Shown here: piece after piece, positions 40,789 through 49,363 of the stretch
Layout: each line of letters opens with the position of its first letter
Position numbering within the stretch: position 1 is the first letter of the stretch
NCBI GenBank assembly: GCA_964598225.1
Contig: CAZRBG010000015.1
Location: 23,547-87,546, forward strand
DNA: 64,000 bases
From: SG8-4 sp964598225
Lineage (GTDB): Bacteria > Planctomycetota > Phycisphaerae > Sedimentisphaerales > Anaerobacaceae
Direction of reading: 5' to 3'
Notes under the pieces: generated by a model
What the model saw: only the letters and a program-made list of their open reading frames with translations
What the model was told of the DNA's origin: nothing
Database searches by the model: none
Made by a program: the position numbers and the translations under genes

Positions 40789-42289
40789 TATAAAGTATCT
40801 GTTTAGCGTCTTATAATCCTCATGATTAGGCCGCCATTGTGCCGATATTAGTATTATGGCTGGCAATGCAAATACAACGGTGCGGTGTCCGAATTGCGCC
40901 AGGCTCGAACGGCAGGTTGCCGAGCTTGAGCAACGAGTGGCTCAACTGGAGCAACTGCTGGAAAAGGCCACGCGGGCCCGAAAACGTCAGGCCGCTCCAT
41001 TCTCCAAGGGCAAGCCGAAACAAGACCCTAAAAAACCTGGCCGCAAGCCAGGTGAGAACTACGGTCCTAAAGCCCATCGTCCGCTTCCCGAACAGGAACC
41101 CGATGAGATTATCAATGTGCCGTTGCCTGGGCAGTGTCCCGATTGTGGTGGACAGACCGAAGAAGACCATATCGATCAGCAGTTCCAAGTCGAGATTCCT
41201 CGCAAACCCGTTGTGCGTAGATTCGACATCCACGTGGGCCGATGCCGTGGCTGTGGCCGGCGGATCCAGCCGCGAGACTCTCTGCAAACCTCGAATGCTC
41301 TCGGGGCCGCCACGTCGCAGTTGGGTCCTGATTTGCAGGCCCTGATCGCTCTGATGAAGGACAAGTACGGACTCAGTTACGGCGACATCCAGGGCCTTTT
41401 GGACGAGGCCTTTGGTATCTCGGTAACCCGGGGCGGAGCGGCCCAGGTGGTCCTTCGTGTTGCCCAATGTCATGAGCCGGCCTACGAAGCGATCCAGCAG
41501 ATCGTGCGATGCAGCGATATTGTCTATCCGGACGAAACAGGCTGGAAGATTGGCGGAGGTTTGCAGTGGCTGTGGGTATTTGTGACGCCGACAGCCACGC
41601 TTTGTGTGATTCGTCCCAGCCGGGGGCACGATGTGCCCGAGGCGGTCCTGGGGGCGGACTATGACGGACGGATGATTCACGACGGCTGGTCCCCTTATGA
41701 TTTCTTCAAGCAGGCCACGCACCAGCAGTGTCTGGAACACCTGCTACGTCGAGCCGAAGGGTTGCTGGAGCGAGCCACTCGCGGAGCGGTTCGATTTCCA
41801 CGAAAAGTCAAGAAACTCCTCAGTGAGGCCTTGGCGCTTCGGGATCGGCGAGATCGCGGTGCGATCAGTGTGCACGGCCTGGCCGTGGCGCGGGGCCGGC
41901 TGAGGAAGCGGCTTGACCGTCTGCTTGAAGGGAACCTTTCGCACTGCGGCAATCGCAAATTTCAGAAGCACTTGGCTGGACATAGCGACCAGATCCTGAC
42001 GTTTCTCTATGACCCGGAGATAGAGGCGACGAACTGGCCCGCCGAACAGGCCGTACGTCCGGCCGTGGTCAACCGAAAGGTCTTCGGCGGCAATCGGACA
42101 GCTGCTGGCGGACATGCCCAGGAGATACTTGGCAGCGTCTTTGCCACCCTGGCCAAACGCGCGTTGGACGCGCTGCCCTTTCTTTCCCTTATCATTCGGT
42201 TGCCTGCGGATCAACGTCCTCGCCGCATCCATCAACTTTTACCCATACCTTCCAGCTAATCCATTAACGCGCTAAACAGACACACTATA
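40789..42289 (+). mobile_element. IS66-type insertion sequence with imperfect terminal repeats
   Basis: A 1.5-kb element carrying one transposase gene. Ends at 40789-40808 and 42270-42289 are inverted copies that share TATA and TCTGTTTAGCG with three mismatches in the middle. There is no tnpA or tnpB, which fits the single-ORF ISBst12-like branch of the IS66 family. I see no certain target duplication. Confidence 0.7.
40856..42259 (+). CDS. IS66-family transposase
   Basis: A 467-residue transposase. Residues 8-45 are a Cys-containing leucine-zipper-like coiled coil (CARLERQVAELEQRVAQLEQ), followed by a basic linker (KQDPKKPGRKPG), a zinc-finger region with CPDCGG and CRGCGRR and a DDE core: VYPDETGWKIGGGLQWLWVF (first Asp), DYDGRMIHDGWSPYDFFKQA (second Asp) and a C-terminal Glu in DPEIEATNWPAEQAVRP. 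All three catalytic residues appear intact, so the gene may be active. Confidence 0.92.
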   Translation: MAGNANTTVRCPNCARLERQVAELEQRVAQLEQLLEKATRARKRQAAPFSKGKPKQDPKKPGRKPGENYGPKAHRPLPEQEPDEIINVPLPGQCPDCGGQTEEDHIDQQFQVEIPRKPVVRRFDIHVGRCRGCGRRIQPRDSLQTSNALGAATSQLGPDLQALIALMKDKYGLSYGDIQGLLDEAFGISVTRGGAAQVVLRVAQCHEPAYEAIQQIVRCSDIVYPDETGWKIGGGLQWLWVFVTPTATLCVIRPSRGHDVPEAVLGADYDGRMIHDGWSPYDFFKQATHQQCLEHLLRRAEGLLERATRGAVRFPRKVKKLLSEALALRDRRDRGAISVHGLAVARGRLRKRLDRLLEGNLSHCGNRKFQKHLAGHSDQILTFLYDPEIEATNWPAEQAVRPAVVNRKVFGGNRTAAGGHAQEILGSVFATLAKRALDALPFLSLIIRLPADQRPRRIHQLLPIPSS

Positions 42290-42646
42290 AATTGACTATT
42301 TGTTATTGTTCATTCGTGTAAATTCGTGGTTATCCTGAAACAATAAAGCCGGTTTTGGTTGCTTTGCCGTTGCGAAAACTCGATTAATACTTTTTGAATG
42401 GTTTGCATGACAGCCGTAGATTGGTTATATTCTTGGATTTCCATCACTGAGAAAATCAGTGTGGCTGGTTCGTAGTGTGCTCGTAATGGCTTGGCCATCC
42501 TGTGGAGAGCATTCGTGGCGAGGGCATCCTGCCCTTGTTTTCCTCACAGCAAGGCCGGGACGGCCTCGTGACTCAAGGGCGAGACGCCCTCGCTACGAAC
42601 GAACGCCTTACGGCGTCACTACAAACGATTTGACTGGCAGCAGATT
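42290..42646. other. Region between the insertion sequence and aroB
   Basis: Holds AT-rich non-coding sequence up to 42467 and then the MITE-like repeat (42468-42626). No gene is seen. aroB begins 20 bases after the repeat with no good ribosome site. Confidence 0.6.
42468..42626. repeat. MITE-like inverted-repeat element, copy 1
   Basis: A 159-bp element with ends GTTCGTAGTG and CACTACAAAC (inverted copies with one mismatch) and inner complementary words (GCGAGGGCATCCTGCCCTTG against CAAGGGCGAGACGCCCTCGC). A second copy lies at 56265-56409. It ends 20 bases before aroB. Confidence 0.75.
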
Positions 42647-43741
42647 ATGTTAGAACTTGAAATTAAAATTCCGGCTTCTCCCGAGGGGAGCTATCCGATA
42701 CGGATCGGGGCGGATATCCTCGGCTCGGTATGGGACCGGATCGAGGTGGATTTCGACAAGCATAATAAGTTTGTCGTGACCGACGAGAATCTTGCCTCGG
42801 CGGGGCATTTGCGGACACTGCTGGGCGGCCGGGATGTGCCGAGTTTTGTGATAAGCCCGCCCGGAGAGGTTTCAAAGACCATCGATACGGCGGTTTCGAT
42901 CATCGAGGCGATGGAAAAGGCCTATCTCGGCAGAGATACGCTGGTGGTCGCCCTCGGCGGCGGGACGGTGGGCGATATTGCGGGATTCGCCGCGGCAGTG
43001 TTCAAACGCGGTGTGCCTGTCCTTCAGGTACCCACGACGACCGTCGCCCAGGCAGATTCTGCTGTCGGGGGCAAGACGGGCGTCGATTCAAGCATCAGCA
43101 AGAACGCATTCGGGGCGTTCTGGCACCCGGCGGGCGTGTATATTGATGTGGCAACGCTGATGACGCTCGATGATCGGCAATTCCGTGCCGGGCTGGTCGA
43201 ATCCGTCAAACACGCGATTATCACCGATGCGGAGTATTTCGATTTTCTCGAAGCCAATCTGGACGCTGTTCTGGAGCGAAAGCCCGATGTTCTCGAAAGG
43301 ATAGCCCATTGGAACTGCGCAATCAAGGGTGGCGTTGTCCAGGCCGATCCTCGCGAGCAGAATCTGCGTAGAAGCCTCAATTACGGCCATACTATCGGAC
43401 ATGCCGTCGAATCGGCCAGCGGATTCGAGCTGCTGCACGGCGAGGCGGTCGCCATCGGGATCATAGGCGCCGGGCTTATCGAGATCGAGATGGGACTGGC
43501 TGACGACGGCAGACTCGACAGGATTCGCGGAATTCTCGAAAAACTCGCCGTTCCGGTAAAATTGCCGCCGAATATGGCCGAAGAAGACTTGATCGACCTG
43601 ATAAAACGCGATAAGAAGGCCATAAATAAGTGGCCACGGTTTGTCTTGACTGATAGAATCGGCAATGTTTACCGCAAAAACGGCCAATACGCCGTTGAGG
43701 TCGCTCCTGAAACAGTGAGTAAGGTTCTGGCTGAATTATAG
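42647..43741 (+). CDS. aroB: 3-dehydroquinate synthase
   Basis: A 364-residue enzyme of step 2 of the shikimate path. The NAD-binding GGGTVGDIAGFAA, the metal-site VPTTTVAQADSAVGGKTGVD and the HTIGHAVE zinc motif are all present, as are KHAIITDAEYF and the C-terminal DKK pair. Length is normal. The MITE-like repeat forms its 5' leader and no ribosome site is obvious. The DRE-TIM gene follows 23 bases later. Confidence 0.96.
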   Translation: MLELEIKIPASPEGSYPIRIGADILGSVWDRIEVDFDKHNKFVVTDENLASAGHLRTLLGGRDVPSFVISPPGEVSKTIDTAVSIIEAMEKAYLGRDTLVVALGGGTVGDIAGFAAAVFKRGVPVLQVPTTTVAQADSAVGGKTGVDSSISKNAFGAFWHPAGVYIDVATLMTLDDRQFRAGLVESVKHAIITDAEYFDFLEANLDAVLERKPDVLERIAHWNCAIKGGVVQADPREQNLRRSLNYGHTIGHAVESASGFELLHGEAVAIGIIGAGLIEIEMGLADDGRLDRIRGILEKLAVPVKLPPNMAEEDLIDLIKRDKKAINKWPRFVLTDRIGNVYRKNGQYAVEVAPETVSKVLAEL

Positions 43742-43764
43742 AGAGAATTGATTAAGGTTTTGAA

Positions 43765-44709
43765 ATGTACAGAGAGCAGATAAAGGTGCTGGATTGCACA
43801 ATCAGAGACGGTGGTCTGATCAACGATCATTATTTCACGGATGAGTTCGTCCGCGAGGTCTATAAAGCCCTTTCCAAGAGCGGCATCGACTATATGGAAT
43901 TCGGCTATCGAAGCAGCCGCGAGCTGTTTCCGCCGGAGGATTACGGCGCGTGGAAGTACTGCGACGACGACAAGATTCGGCAGGTCATCGACGGAATCGA
44001 GTCCGATCTAAAGATCAGCATCATGGTGGACTCGTACCGTGTCAAAGAGCAGACTTTTGCACCGGCGGACGAGAGCCCGGTGGACATGATTCGAGCAGCC
44101 ACCTACGTCAAGTTTATCGACAGCGCCATCGAGCTGATAAACAAATGTCACGACCTCGGTTACGAGACCACCTGCAACATCATGGCGATCTCGAAAGAGA
44201 TCGAGCCCGATCTCGTCGAGGCTCTCGACCAACTGGCCAAGTCGCCGGTCGACGTGGTCTACGTCGTCGACAGCTTCGGCGCGCTGTACTGCGAGCAGAT
44301 CGAGTACATGGTCAAGCTCTACCAGGAGCATCTGCCCGGCAAGACGATCGGCGTACATTGCCACAACAACCAGCAACTCGCATTCTCGAATACCATCGAA
44401 GGGATCATTCACAACGCCAATTTCGTCGACGGCTCGCTGTCGGGCATCGGCAGAGGGCCCGGCAACTGCTGCCTCGAATTGCTTATCGGTTTCCTGAAGA
44501 ATCCGAAGTTCAACCTGACGCCTATCCTTCAGGTGATTCAGGACCACATGGTCCCGATGCGTAATGAAATCGAATGGGGATATATCGTACCCTATTTCAT
44601 TACCGGCATCCTGAACGAGCATCCGCGCGCGGCGATAGCATACAGAAAGACTGAAGACAAAGACAAGTACGCTGAGTTCTACGAGCAGATGCGCCTCACA
44701 CAAGAGTAG
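43765..44709 (+). CDS. DRE-TIM metallolyase (aldolase of the HMG-CoA lyase-like type)
   Basis: A 314-residue enzyme with AAGG before the ATG. DCTIRDGG near residue 10 is the DRE-TIM catalytic motif; HCHNN near 197 gives metal ligands, and VKFIDSAIELINKCHDLGYE fits a 4-hydroxy-2-oxovalerate aldolase- or HMG-CoA-lyase-like fold. It may cleave or form a C-C bond next to a 2-oxo acid. Clustering with aroB hints at an aromatic or sugar acid route, but the substrate is not clear from sequence. Confidence 0.85.
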   Translation: MYREQIKVLDCTIRDGGLINDHYFTDEFVREVYKALSKSGIDYMEFGYRSSRELFPPEDYGAWKYCDDDKIRQVIDGIESDLKISIMVDSYRVKEQTFAPADESPVDMIRAATYVKFIDSAIELINKCHDLGYETTCNIMAISKEIEPDLVEALDQLAKSPVDVVYVVDSFGALYCEQIEYMVKLYQEHLPGKTIGVHCHNNQQLAFSNTIEGIIHNANFVDGSLSGIGRGPGNCCLELLIGFLKNPKFNLTPILQVIQDHMVPMRNEIEWGYIVPYFITGILNEHPRAAIAYRKTEDKDKYAEFYEQMRLTQE

Positions 44710-44713
44710 AGGT

Positions 44714-44743
44714 TATCGGCAGCGCTTAAATGCACTGCCGATA
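44714..44743. terminator. Hairpin between convergent genes
   Basis: A 9-bp perfect stem (TATCGGCAG/CTGCCGATA, 44714-44722 and 44735-44743) with a 12-base loop, just after the aldolase stop and facing the minus-strand gene end at 44797. No T-run, but position between two converging stops fits a shared terminator. Confidence 0.55.
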
Positions 44744-44796
44744 CCACTACCTTTCCTGCCGCGAGCAATTAGTTGTGTCGCGTGGTTGAAGCCGCA

Positions 44797-46200
44797 CTAT
44801 TTTGTAGAGACGTATTCGTAGAGTTCTTTCACCTCGGTCGGTTCGGCGTCCTCGAAGAACGCACCACGGCCCGGACCGTTGCTTGCCGATTCGTATGTGT
44901 GCAGCGGCGTAATCGAGGCCTTGACGGTAAAGCGACGTTTGACCTCGCGGACCGGGGTTATACGCATGTCGAGCCTTTCGCCGACTTTTCGGCTGCAATC
45001 CTTGCTGTATACGCCGCGGAAGCTGAGGCTCTCGCCGAGGCAGCTACAAGTCCGGCCGTCGGGCCATACGCACTCGATTCCGACTCTGCCGTCGTCGTGC
45101 TTGAGCCTGCGAAAGACCCGGCCGTTTCGTATGCCGTCCCGGTCCGGATCCTCGACCGGCGAGAGGACCTTGGAACAGAGTTCTTTGTAAACCTGTCGAT
45201 TAGCCGCGACCAGGCCCTCGGCCTCGTGCTTTTTGGCTTCTTCGAGAATGCTGCGCAGCGAGTCCATATCCAGCCAGAACAACCTGTGTTCGAGCCTGTT
45301 GAGTATGTTCAGCAATTCGATACCGAAACCGCGAGGAAACCTGAATGCCCGCTTGAGGCTTTCGTCGAAGATGACGCGGCAGGTCGCGCGGTCGAAGTTC
45401 CAATCCAATTGCAGCAGCATCTCGGCGATTCTGATCTGCACCTCATGTGCGTCTGAATCGTCGGCCATGATCTTGCCTATCATGCTGCGAACGCGACCGG
45501 CGTACGCCCTGCCGGCCTGGGAAATGGACATCTTCAACGGGCCGGTCATTTCCTTTTGGAACCGTCGACCAATGCTCGACGACAGTGACGGATCGAACAC
45601 GTCCGACAGCAAGGCCAGACATCGCTTGTACGTAAGGCGGTATTCACCCGGCTCGTAAGATGACAGCCGCCACATTACCTGCCGGAAAAGGTGATAGTCA
45701 TCGCTGCCGTTAACCGATTTGAGAATCAGGCCGAGGTAGCGACGTATTCTGTCGGTGATCGTAGCCAGATACGAGTCCCTCATTTTGTCCATCCGGGTGA
45801 CCAGGTTGATGAGCGTGTCGTGTCGCCGTGCCGGATCGACGATTCCGGCGATAACGCCGATGCTCGCGTCGGGCCAGTTCGAGATGATCTCGTCCACGTT
45901 CGCGCGGCCCGCTTCGGCATTGAGCCTGCGTTTGCGTTCGTTCAGCACCCAGAAGACGATTGTTGTCGGCAGAAAATAGTAGCCCACGTGCCTGACGTTC
46001 GGCCAGAAACGCTTGATCGCTTTAGCCGCGAGAACCAAAACCCAGCAGGCCAGAATGATACGAAGACCGGCCGCCAGTCTCGCCGTCGGGCCTTCCGCAA
46101 AGTACGCATTCACAAGAAGCACCAGCACAATCAGGTTAAGAACTACTCCCATCATCAGATGATACGCGAACTCCCTTACGCTTTTTCTGTCAATGGCCAT
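44797..46200 (-). CDS. Large membrane-anchored protein of unknown function, possibly with a PilZ-like end
   Basis: A 467-residue protein. Three hydrophobic helices in the first 100 residues (GVVLNLIVLVLLVNAYF, LRIILACWVLVLAAKAI, VGYYFLPTTIVFWVL) anchor a large soluble part. The middle (115-330) is helical and basic-acidic. The C-terminal 110 residues contain GRVGIECVWPDGRTCSCLG, EVKRRFTVKASITPLHTYES, which resemble PilZ-like beta-barrel sequences but lack the RxxxR signature I would want. I recognise no family with confidence. It faces away from the gene at 46560 with a 359-base divergent region between. Confidence 0.65.
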   Translation of the reverse strand: MAIDRKSVREFAYHLMMGVVLNLIVLVLLVNAYFAEGPTARLAAGLRIILACWVLVLAAKAIKRFWPNVRHVGYYFLPTTIVFWVLNERKRRLNAEAGRANVDEIISNWPDASIGVIAGIVDPARRHDTLINLVTRMDKMRDSYLATITDRIRRYLGLILKSVNGSDDYHLFRQVMWRLSSYEPGEYRLTYKRCLALLSDVFDPSLSSSIGRRFQKEMTGPLKMSISQAGRAYAGRVRSMIGKIMADDSDAHEVQIRIAEMLLQLDWNFDRATCRVIFDESLKRAFRFPRGFGIELLNILNRLEHRLFWLDMDSLRSILEEAKKHEAEGLVAANRQVYKELCSKVLSPVEDPDRDGIRNGRVFRRLKHDDGRVGIECVWPDGRTCSCLGESLSFRGVYSKDCSRKVGERLDMRITPVREVKRRFTVKASITPLHTYESASNGPGRGAFFEDAEPTEVKELYEYVSTK

Positions 46201-46559
46201 TGCTGTTTTCTCCGAAAACGTCGATCCGTCAGATTCCGTTCTTTCATCTTGCCCCGTTTAACAAACGGAGTGAAAACGCTGCGAGTCACTGCTCCGATAA
46301 CCGGCTCATTACATACATCGACAAAGAAAACCCTCCCGGCACACAAATTTCCCGCCAAAATCCAAAAAAATCCGATAATCCACCCAAAAACCGGCGTGAA
46401 ACGGCTAAGATAGATCACATTTCATCTTCATTTACGGTGTTCGAGAGACAGAGTGGGACTTACCTCATTGTAGCATTTCATAGTTAAACCTTACAGGTTG
46501 AAAAGCAATTGTTGACTTGCACTCTATCCCGCCATACAATCACCTTCGTGGAAAAAGTC
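46201..46559. other. Divergent intergenic region
   Basis: No gene is seen in these 359 bases. They contain a strong promoter for the plus-strand gene (46512-46540) and presumably one for the minus-strand gene at 46200 that I could not locate with confidence. Confidence 0.6.
46512..46540 (+). promoter_or_regulatory. Strong sigma-70-type promoter
   Basis: TTGACT and TACAAT are exactly 17 bases apart, 19 bases before the start of the next gene, giving a very short leader. The match to consensus is close in both boxes. Confidence 0.65.
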
Positions 46560-47105
46560 ATGAAACGCCGTTTGGTGAAGGTCGCTTTGGCAATCCTGAT
46601 TGTCATCGGGATTCTCGTGGGTCTAACGTGGGACTCGGGACCGGAAATGTCGTTCCGTTTTCTGGATGGTAGAAAACTGACTGCCCGAATTGAACAAGCC
46701 CCCGGCAAATCCGCTTACAAGACTACGCGGGACGTATATTCGTTTGAGGCCGATTTCAACGATGTCAGCACAGAAGTAGAAGCCGAACTCTTGGGACTGG
46801 GCTTCAAAAACGTTATGTTGGGCAACCAGAAATCCAACTCTCGTCAATACATGCTCAGGAACAACTCTTCCACCGAACGATTCAGCGTTATCATACTCGA
46901 TCAGCACAGCCTATTGTCATATTCGACTCCAAAATCCTCGAAGTATTCAAGCCCGGCGCGCCATGAGTACCATTGGAGAGACGGTTGGGTTTCTATAGAA
47001 GTCACTCGAAGGCGGCTCAGGTACTGGCCACCGAAATACCTGCTGCGCCGGCTGCAAATGAAGCTCCGGCGGGCAGCCAGTAATCCTTCTCCCAAAAAAC
47101 CGTAA
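46560..47105 (+). CDS. Membrane-anchored protein of unknown function
   Basis: A 181-residue protein from ATG 46560, which follows the promoter at 46512-46540; the frame is open 17 codons further upstream but those would lie in the promoter. Residues 1-22 form a signal anchor (KRRLVKVALAILIVIGILVG). The rest is soluble and basic at the C-terminus (RRRLRYWPPKYLLRRLQMK). No family is recognised. The following type III polyketide synthase gene begins 200 bases later and may be separate. Confidence 0.65.
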   Translation: MKRRLVKVALAILIVIGILVGLTWDSGPEMSFRFLDGRKLTARIEQAPGKSAYKTTRDVYSFEADFNDVSTEVEAELLGLGFKNVMLGNQKSNSRQYMLRNNSSTERFSVIILDQHSLLSYSTPKSSKYSSPARHEYHWRDGWVSIEVTRRRLRYWPPKYLLRRLQMKLRRAASNPSPKKP

Positions 47106-47305
47106 CCGGCATGAAGTAGCCCGTGAGAATAGTTCGCAATGCCTGAAGTTACTATCCTTGCATTATCGTTTTGGGGATAGTAGTATATGCCCGTCGTTTT
47201 TTAGCTTCGGAAGAGTGCGCACAATCATTAGTGCAGCTTGCTCTCGCCGGGTACGTGTGGACAGGATGCAAGAAGTTGAACCCGGTCCGGATTAAGGATG
47301 GTCGC

Positions 47306-48454
47306 ATGAGTGTGTATATTCAGAATATCGAGTGTCAGGTGCCGGAGACTTCCTATTCGCAGTCGTTCATTCGCCGGAAGATGAAGACATGGATCGGAAA
47401 ATCGAAACGGGCCAATCGGTATATAGACGGCATCTACAAAGACAGCGGCATAGACAAGCGCCACAGCGTCATCGACGATCCGGACTGCTTCTTCAAGCCT
47501 TCCGGCAACGGCGGGGTTACGGTTCCGACAACGAAGCATCGCAACGATCTTTTCACGCGTTCGGCTCGAAAGATGTACGTTGATCTGGCTGAGAAAGCGA
47601 TCGTTGGCTGCAAGAACACTGATTTTTGCGAGATCACTCACGTGATTACGGTCTCCTGCACGGGCTTTTTCAATCCCGGGCCGGATTATGAGATTGTCAA
47701 GCGGTTGGGATTGAGCAAAAGCGTTCAGCGGTTCAATCTCGGCTTTATGGGTTGTTACGGGGCTTTTCCGGCTCTTCGTATGGCTGACACTATCTGCCGG
47801 GCCGAGCGGAGCGCGACCGTTCTGATTGTGGCCGTCGAACTGTGCACCCTCCACGCTCAACTATCGGAAGACCTCGATTCGATCCTCGGCGGAGCGATCT
47901 TTGCCGACGGCGGAGCATCTGTCATAGTAAGTACCAGAGCGCCGGCTGCCGGCCAAGGCGTATTCGAGCTCAAGCATCTAACTTCCTCCTTGATTCCTGA
48001 CAGCGAAGGGGACATGGCATGGACCATAGGCGATACCGGATTCGAGATGGTTCTGTCGCAGTATGTCCCGAAGATCATTGAGTGTAACATCAGCGAAATA
48101 ATTACGCCGTTTCTCGACCAACAGGGCATTTCCACTTCGGATATTCAGCATTGGGCCGTCCACCCGGGCGGCAAATCCATACTCGACAAAATCGAGACGT
48201 CACTCGGCATAGAGAACCGTCTGCAGGAATCGCGCTCAGTGCTGAGGCGGTTCGGCAACATGAGCAGCGCGACCGTACTTTTTGTGCTGAAAGAGATACT
48301 CGCAAAACCCGCGAAAGCATCGTCCGAATCGGCACTCGCAATGGCTTTCGGGCCGGGCTTGACGGTAGAGATGGGTTTTCTGTCCAGGCTCGCTGCGCCG
48401 CTTGTCGAAGCGCCGACCGCCACAGCTCAATCCGCCGCCGAGAGCCGTTTGTAA
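47306..48454 (+). CDS. Type III polyketide synthase (chalcone/stilbene-synthase-like)
   Basis: A 382-residue thiolase-fold enzyme; ATG 47306 has AAGGA upstream. The catalytic Cys is in FMGCYGAFPALR near residue 153, His in WAVHPGGKSILD near 288 and Asn in RRFGNMSSATVLF near 322, the Cys-His-Asn triad of the family. Type III synthases extend acyl-CoA starters with malonyl-CoA to give alkylpyrones or alkylresorcinols. A UbiE-type methyltransferase follows 22 bases after, forming a two-gene unit that could make a methylated phenolic lipid. Starter and product cannot be read. Confidence 0.92.
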   Translation: MSVYIQNIECQVPETSYSQSFIRRKMKTWIGKSKRANRYIDGIYKDSGIDKRHSVIDDPDCFFKPSGNGGVTVPTTKHRNDLFTRSARKMYVDLAEKAIVGCKNTDFCEITHVITVSCTGFFNPGPDYEIVKRLGLSKSVQRFNLGFMGCYGAFPALRMADTICRAERSATVLIVAVELCTLHAQLSEDLDSILGGAIFADGGASVIVSTRAPAAGQGVFELKHLTSSLIPDSEGDMAWTIGDTGFEMVLSQYVPKIIECNISEIITPFLDQQGISTSDIQHWAVHPGGKSILDKIETSLGIENRLQESRSVLRRFGNMSSATVLFVLKEILAKPAKASSESALAMAFGPGLTVEMGFLSRLAAPLVEAPTATAQSAAESRL

Positions 48455-48475
48455 AGACACAACAGAGAAGAGCTC

Positions 48476-49210
48476 ATGAAGCGCAACTTCACGCTGAAAA
48501 TGCACGATTACATGCATCGCCCCGAGGGTAAGAGACAATTCAACGAGGCGATGTTCGCCGAGATAGCTCCGCGGTACGATTTCATTACCCGCGCTCTGTC
48601 ATTCAGACGTGATATAACATGGAAGGATGATCTGTTAAAGAAACTGCCCGATATTGAAAGCCCTAATTGTCTGGACCTGGCGTGCGGCACAGGTGACATT
48701 ACTTTTCGGCTGGCACAGAAATATCCGCAAGGCCGGGTTGTCGGGCTGGACCTGACAGAGGCAATGTTGGCGCTCGCCCGACCTCAAAACTCCTTCTACG
48801 ACGTCGAATTCATCATAGGCGACATGAGCAGGACGGATTTTGCCGATGAGAGCTTCGATATAATCACAGGCGGTTACGCACTGCGCAATGCGCCGGATCT
48901 GAAAAAAGCGTTGAAAGAAATCCACCGGGTAATGAAACCCGGCGGCACGGGGGCATTTCTGGATTTTTCCAAGCCGAGCAACAAAATGCTTCAGAGACTC
49001 GAACTGCCGGCTCTGAGAATCTGGGGCGGTTTCTGGGGAATAGTCCTTCATCGCAATCCGGAGGTCTATACGTACATCGCCGCGAGTCTGAAGCAATTCC
49101 CCGACAGCAGGCAATTGAAGGAACTGCTAAGAGAGAACGGCTTTGGCAAAATCAGGTCGAAGAAGCATTTTCTGGGAATGACCGAAACAATCATTTTCGA
49201 GAAGTTTTGA
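48476..49210 (+). CDS. UbiE/COQ5-type methyltransferase
   Basis: A 244-residue class I SAM-dependent methyltransferase with the UbiE signatures FNEAMFAEIAPRYDFITRAL, the SAM site CLDLACGTGDITF, VVGLDLTEAMLALA and GYALRNAPD, GGTGAFLDFSKPSN. It may serve menaquinone synthesis or, given the polyketide synthase 22 bases upstream, methylate the polyketide. GAGAAGAGC lies before the ATG. The pairing is inferred from distance only. Confidence 0.88.
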   Translation: MKRNFTLKMHDYMHRPEGKRQFNEAMFAEIAPRYDFITRALSFRRDITWKDDLLKKLPDIESPNCLDLACGTGDITFRLAQKYPQGRVVGLDLTEAMLALARPQNSFYDVEFIIGDMSRTDFADESFDIITGGYALRNAPDLKKALKEIHRVMKPGGTGAFLDFSKPSNKMLQRLELPALRIWGGFWGIVLHRNPEVYTYIAASLKQFPDSRQLKELLRENGFGKIRSKKHFLGMTETIIFEKF

Positions 49211-49363
49211 TATTTGTGATGGAAACCGTTCTTAGGTTGATAATTCACAGTTGACGATCCGCTCCGAATGGACTACCTTTGCCGGGGATCAACTATATAC
49301 ATTGTAGCCGCCAAAAGCGAATTCCCGAGCATGGCGGCAACTTCTTGACGAAAGGCGGATGAG

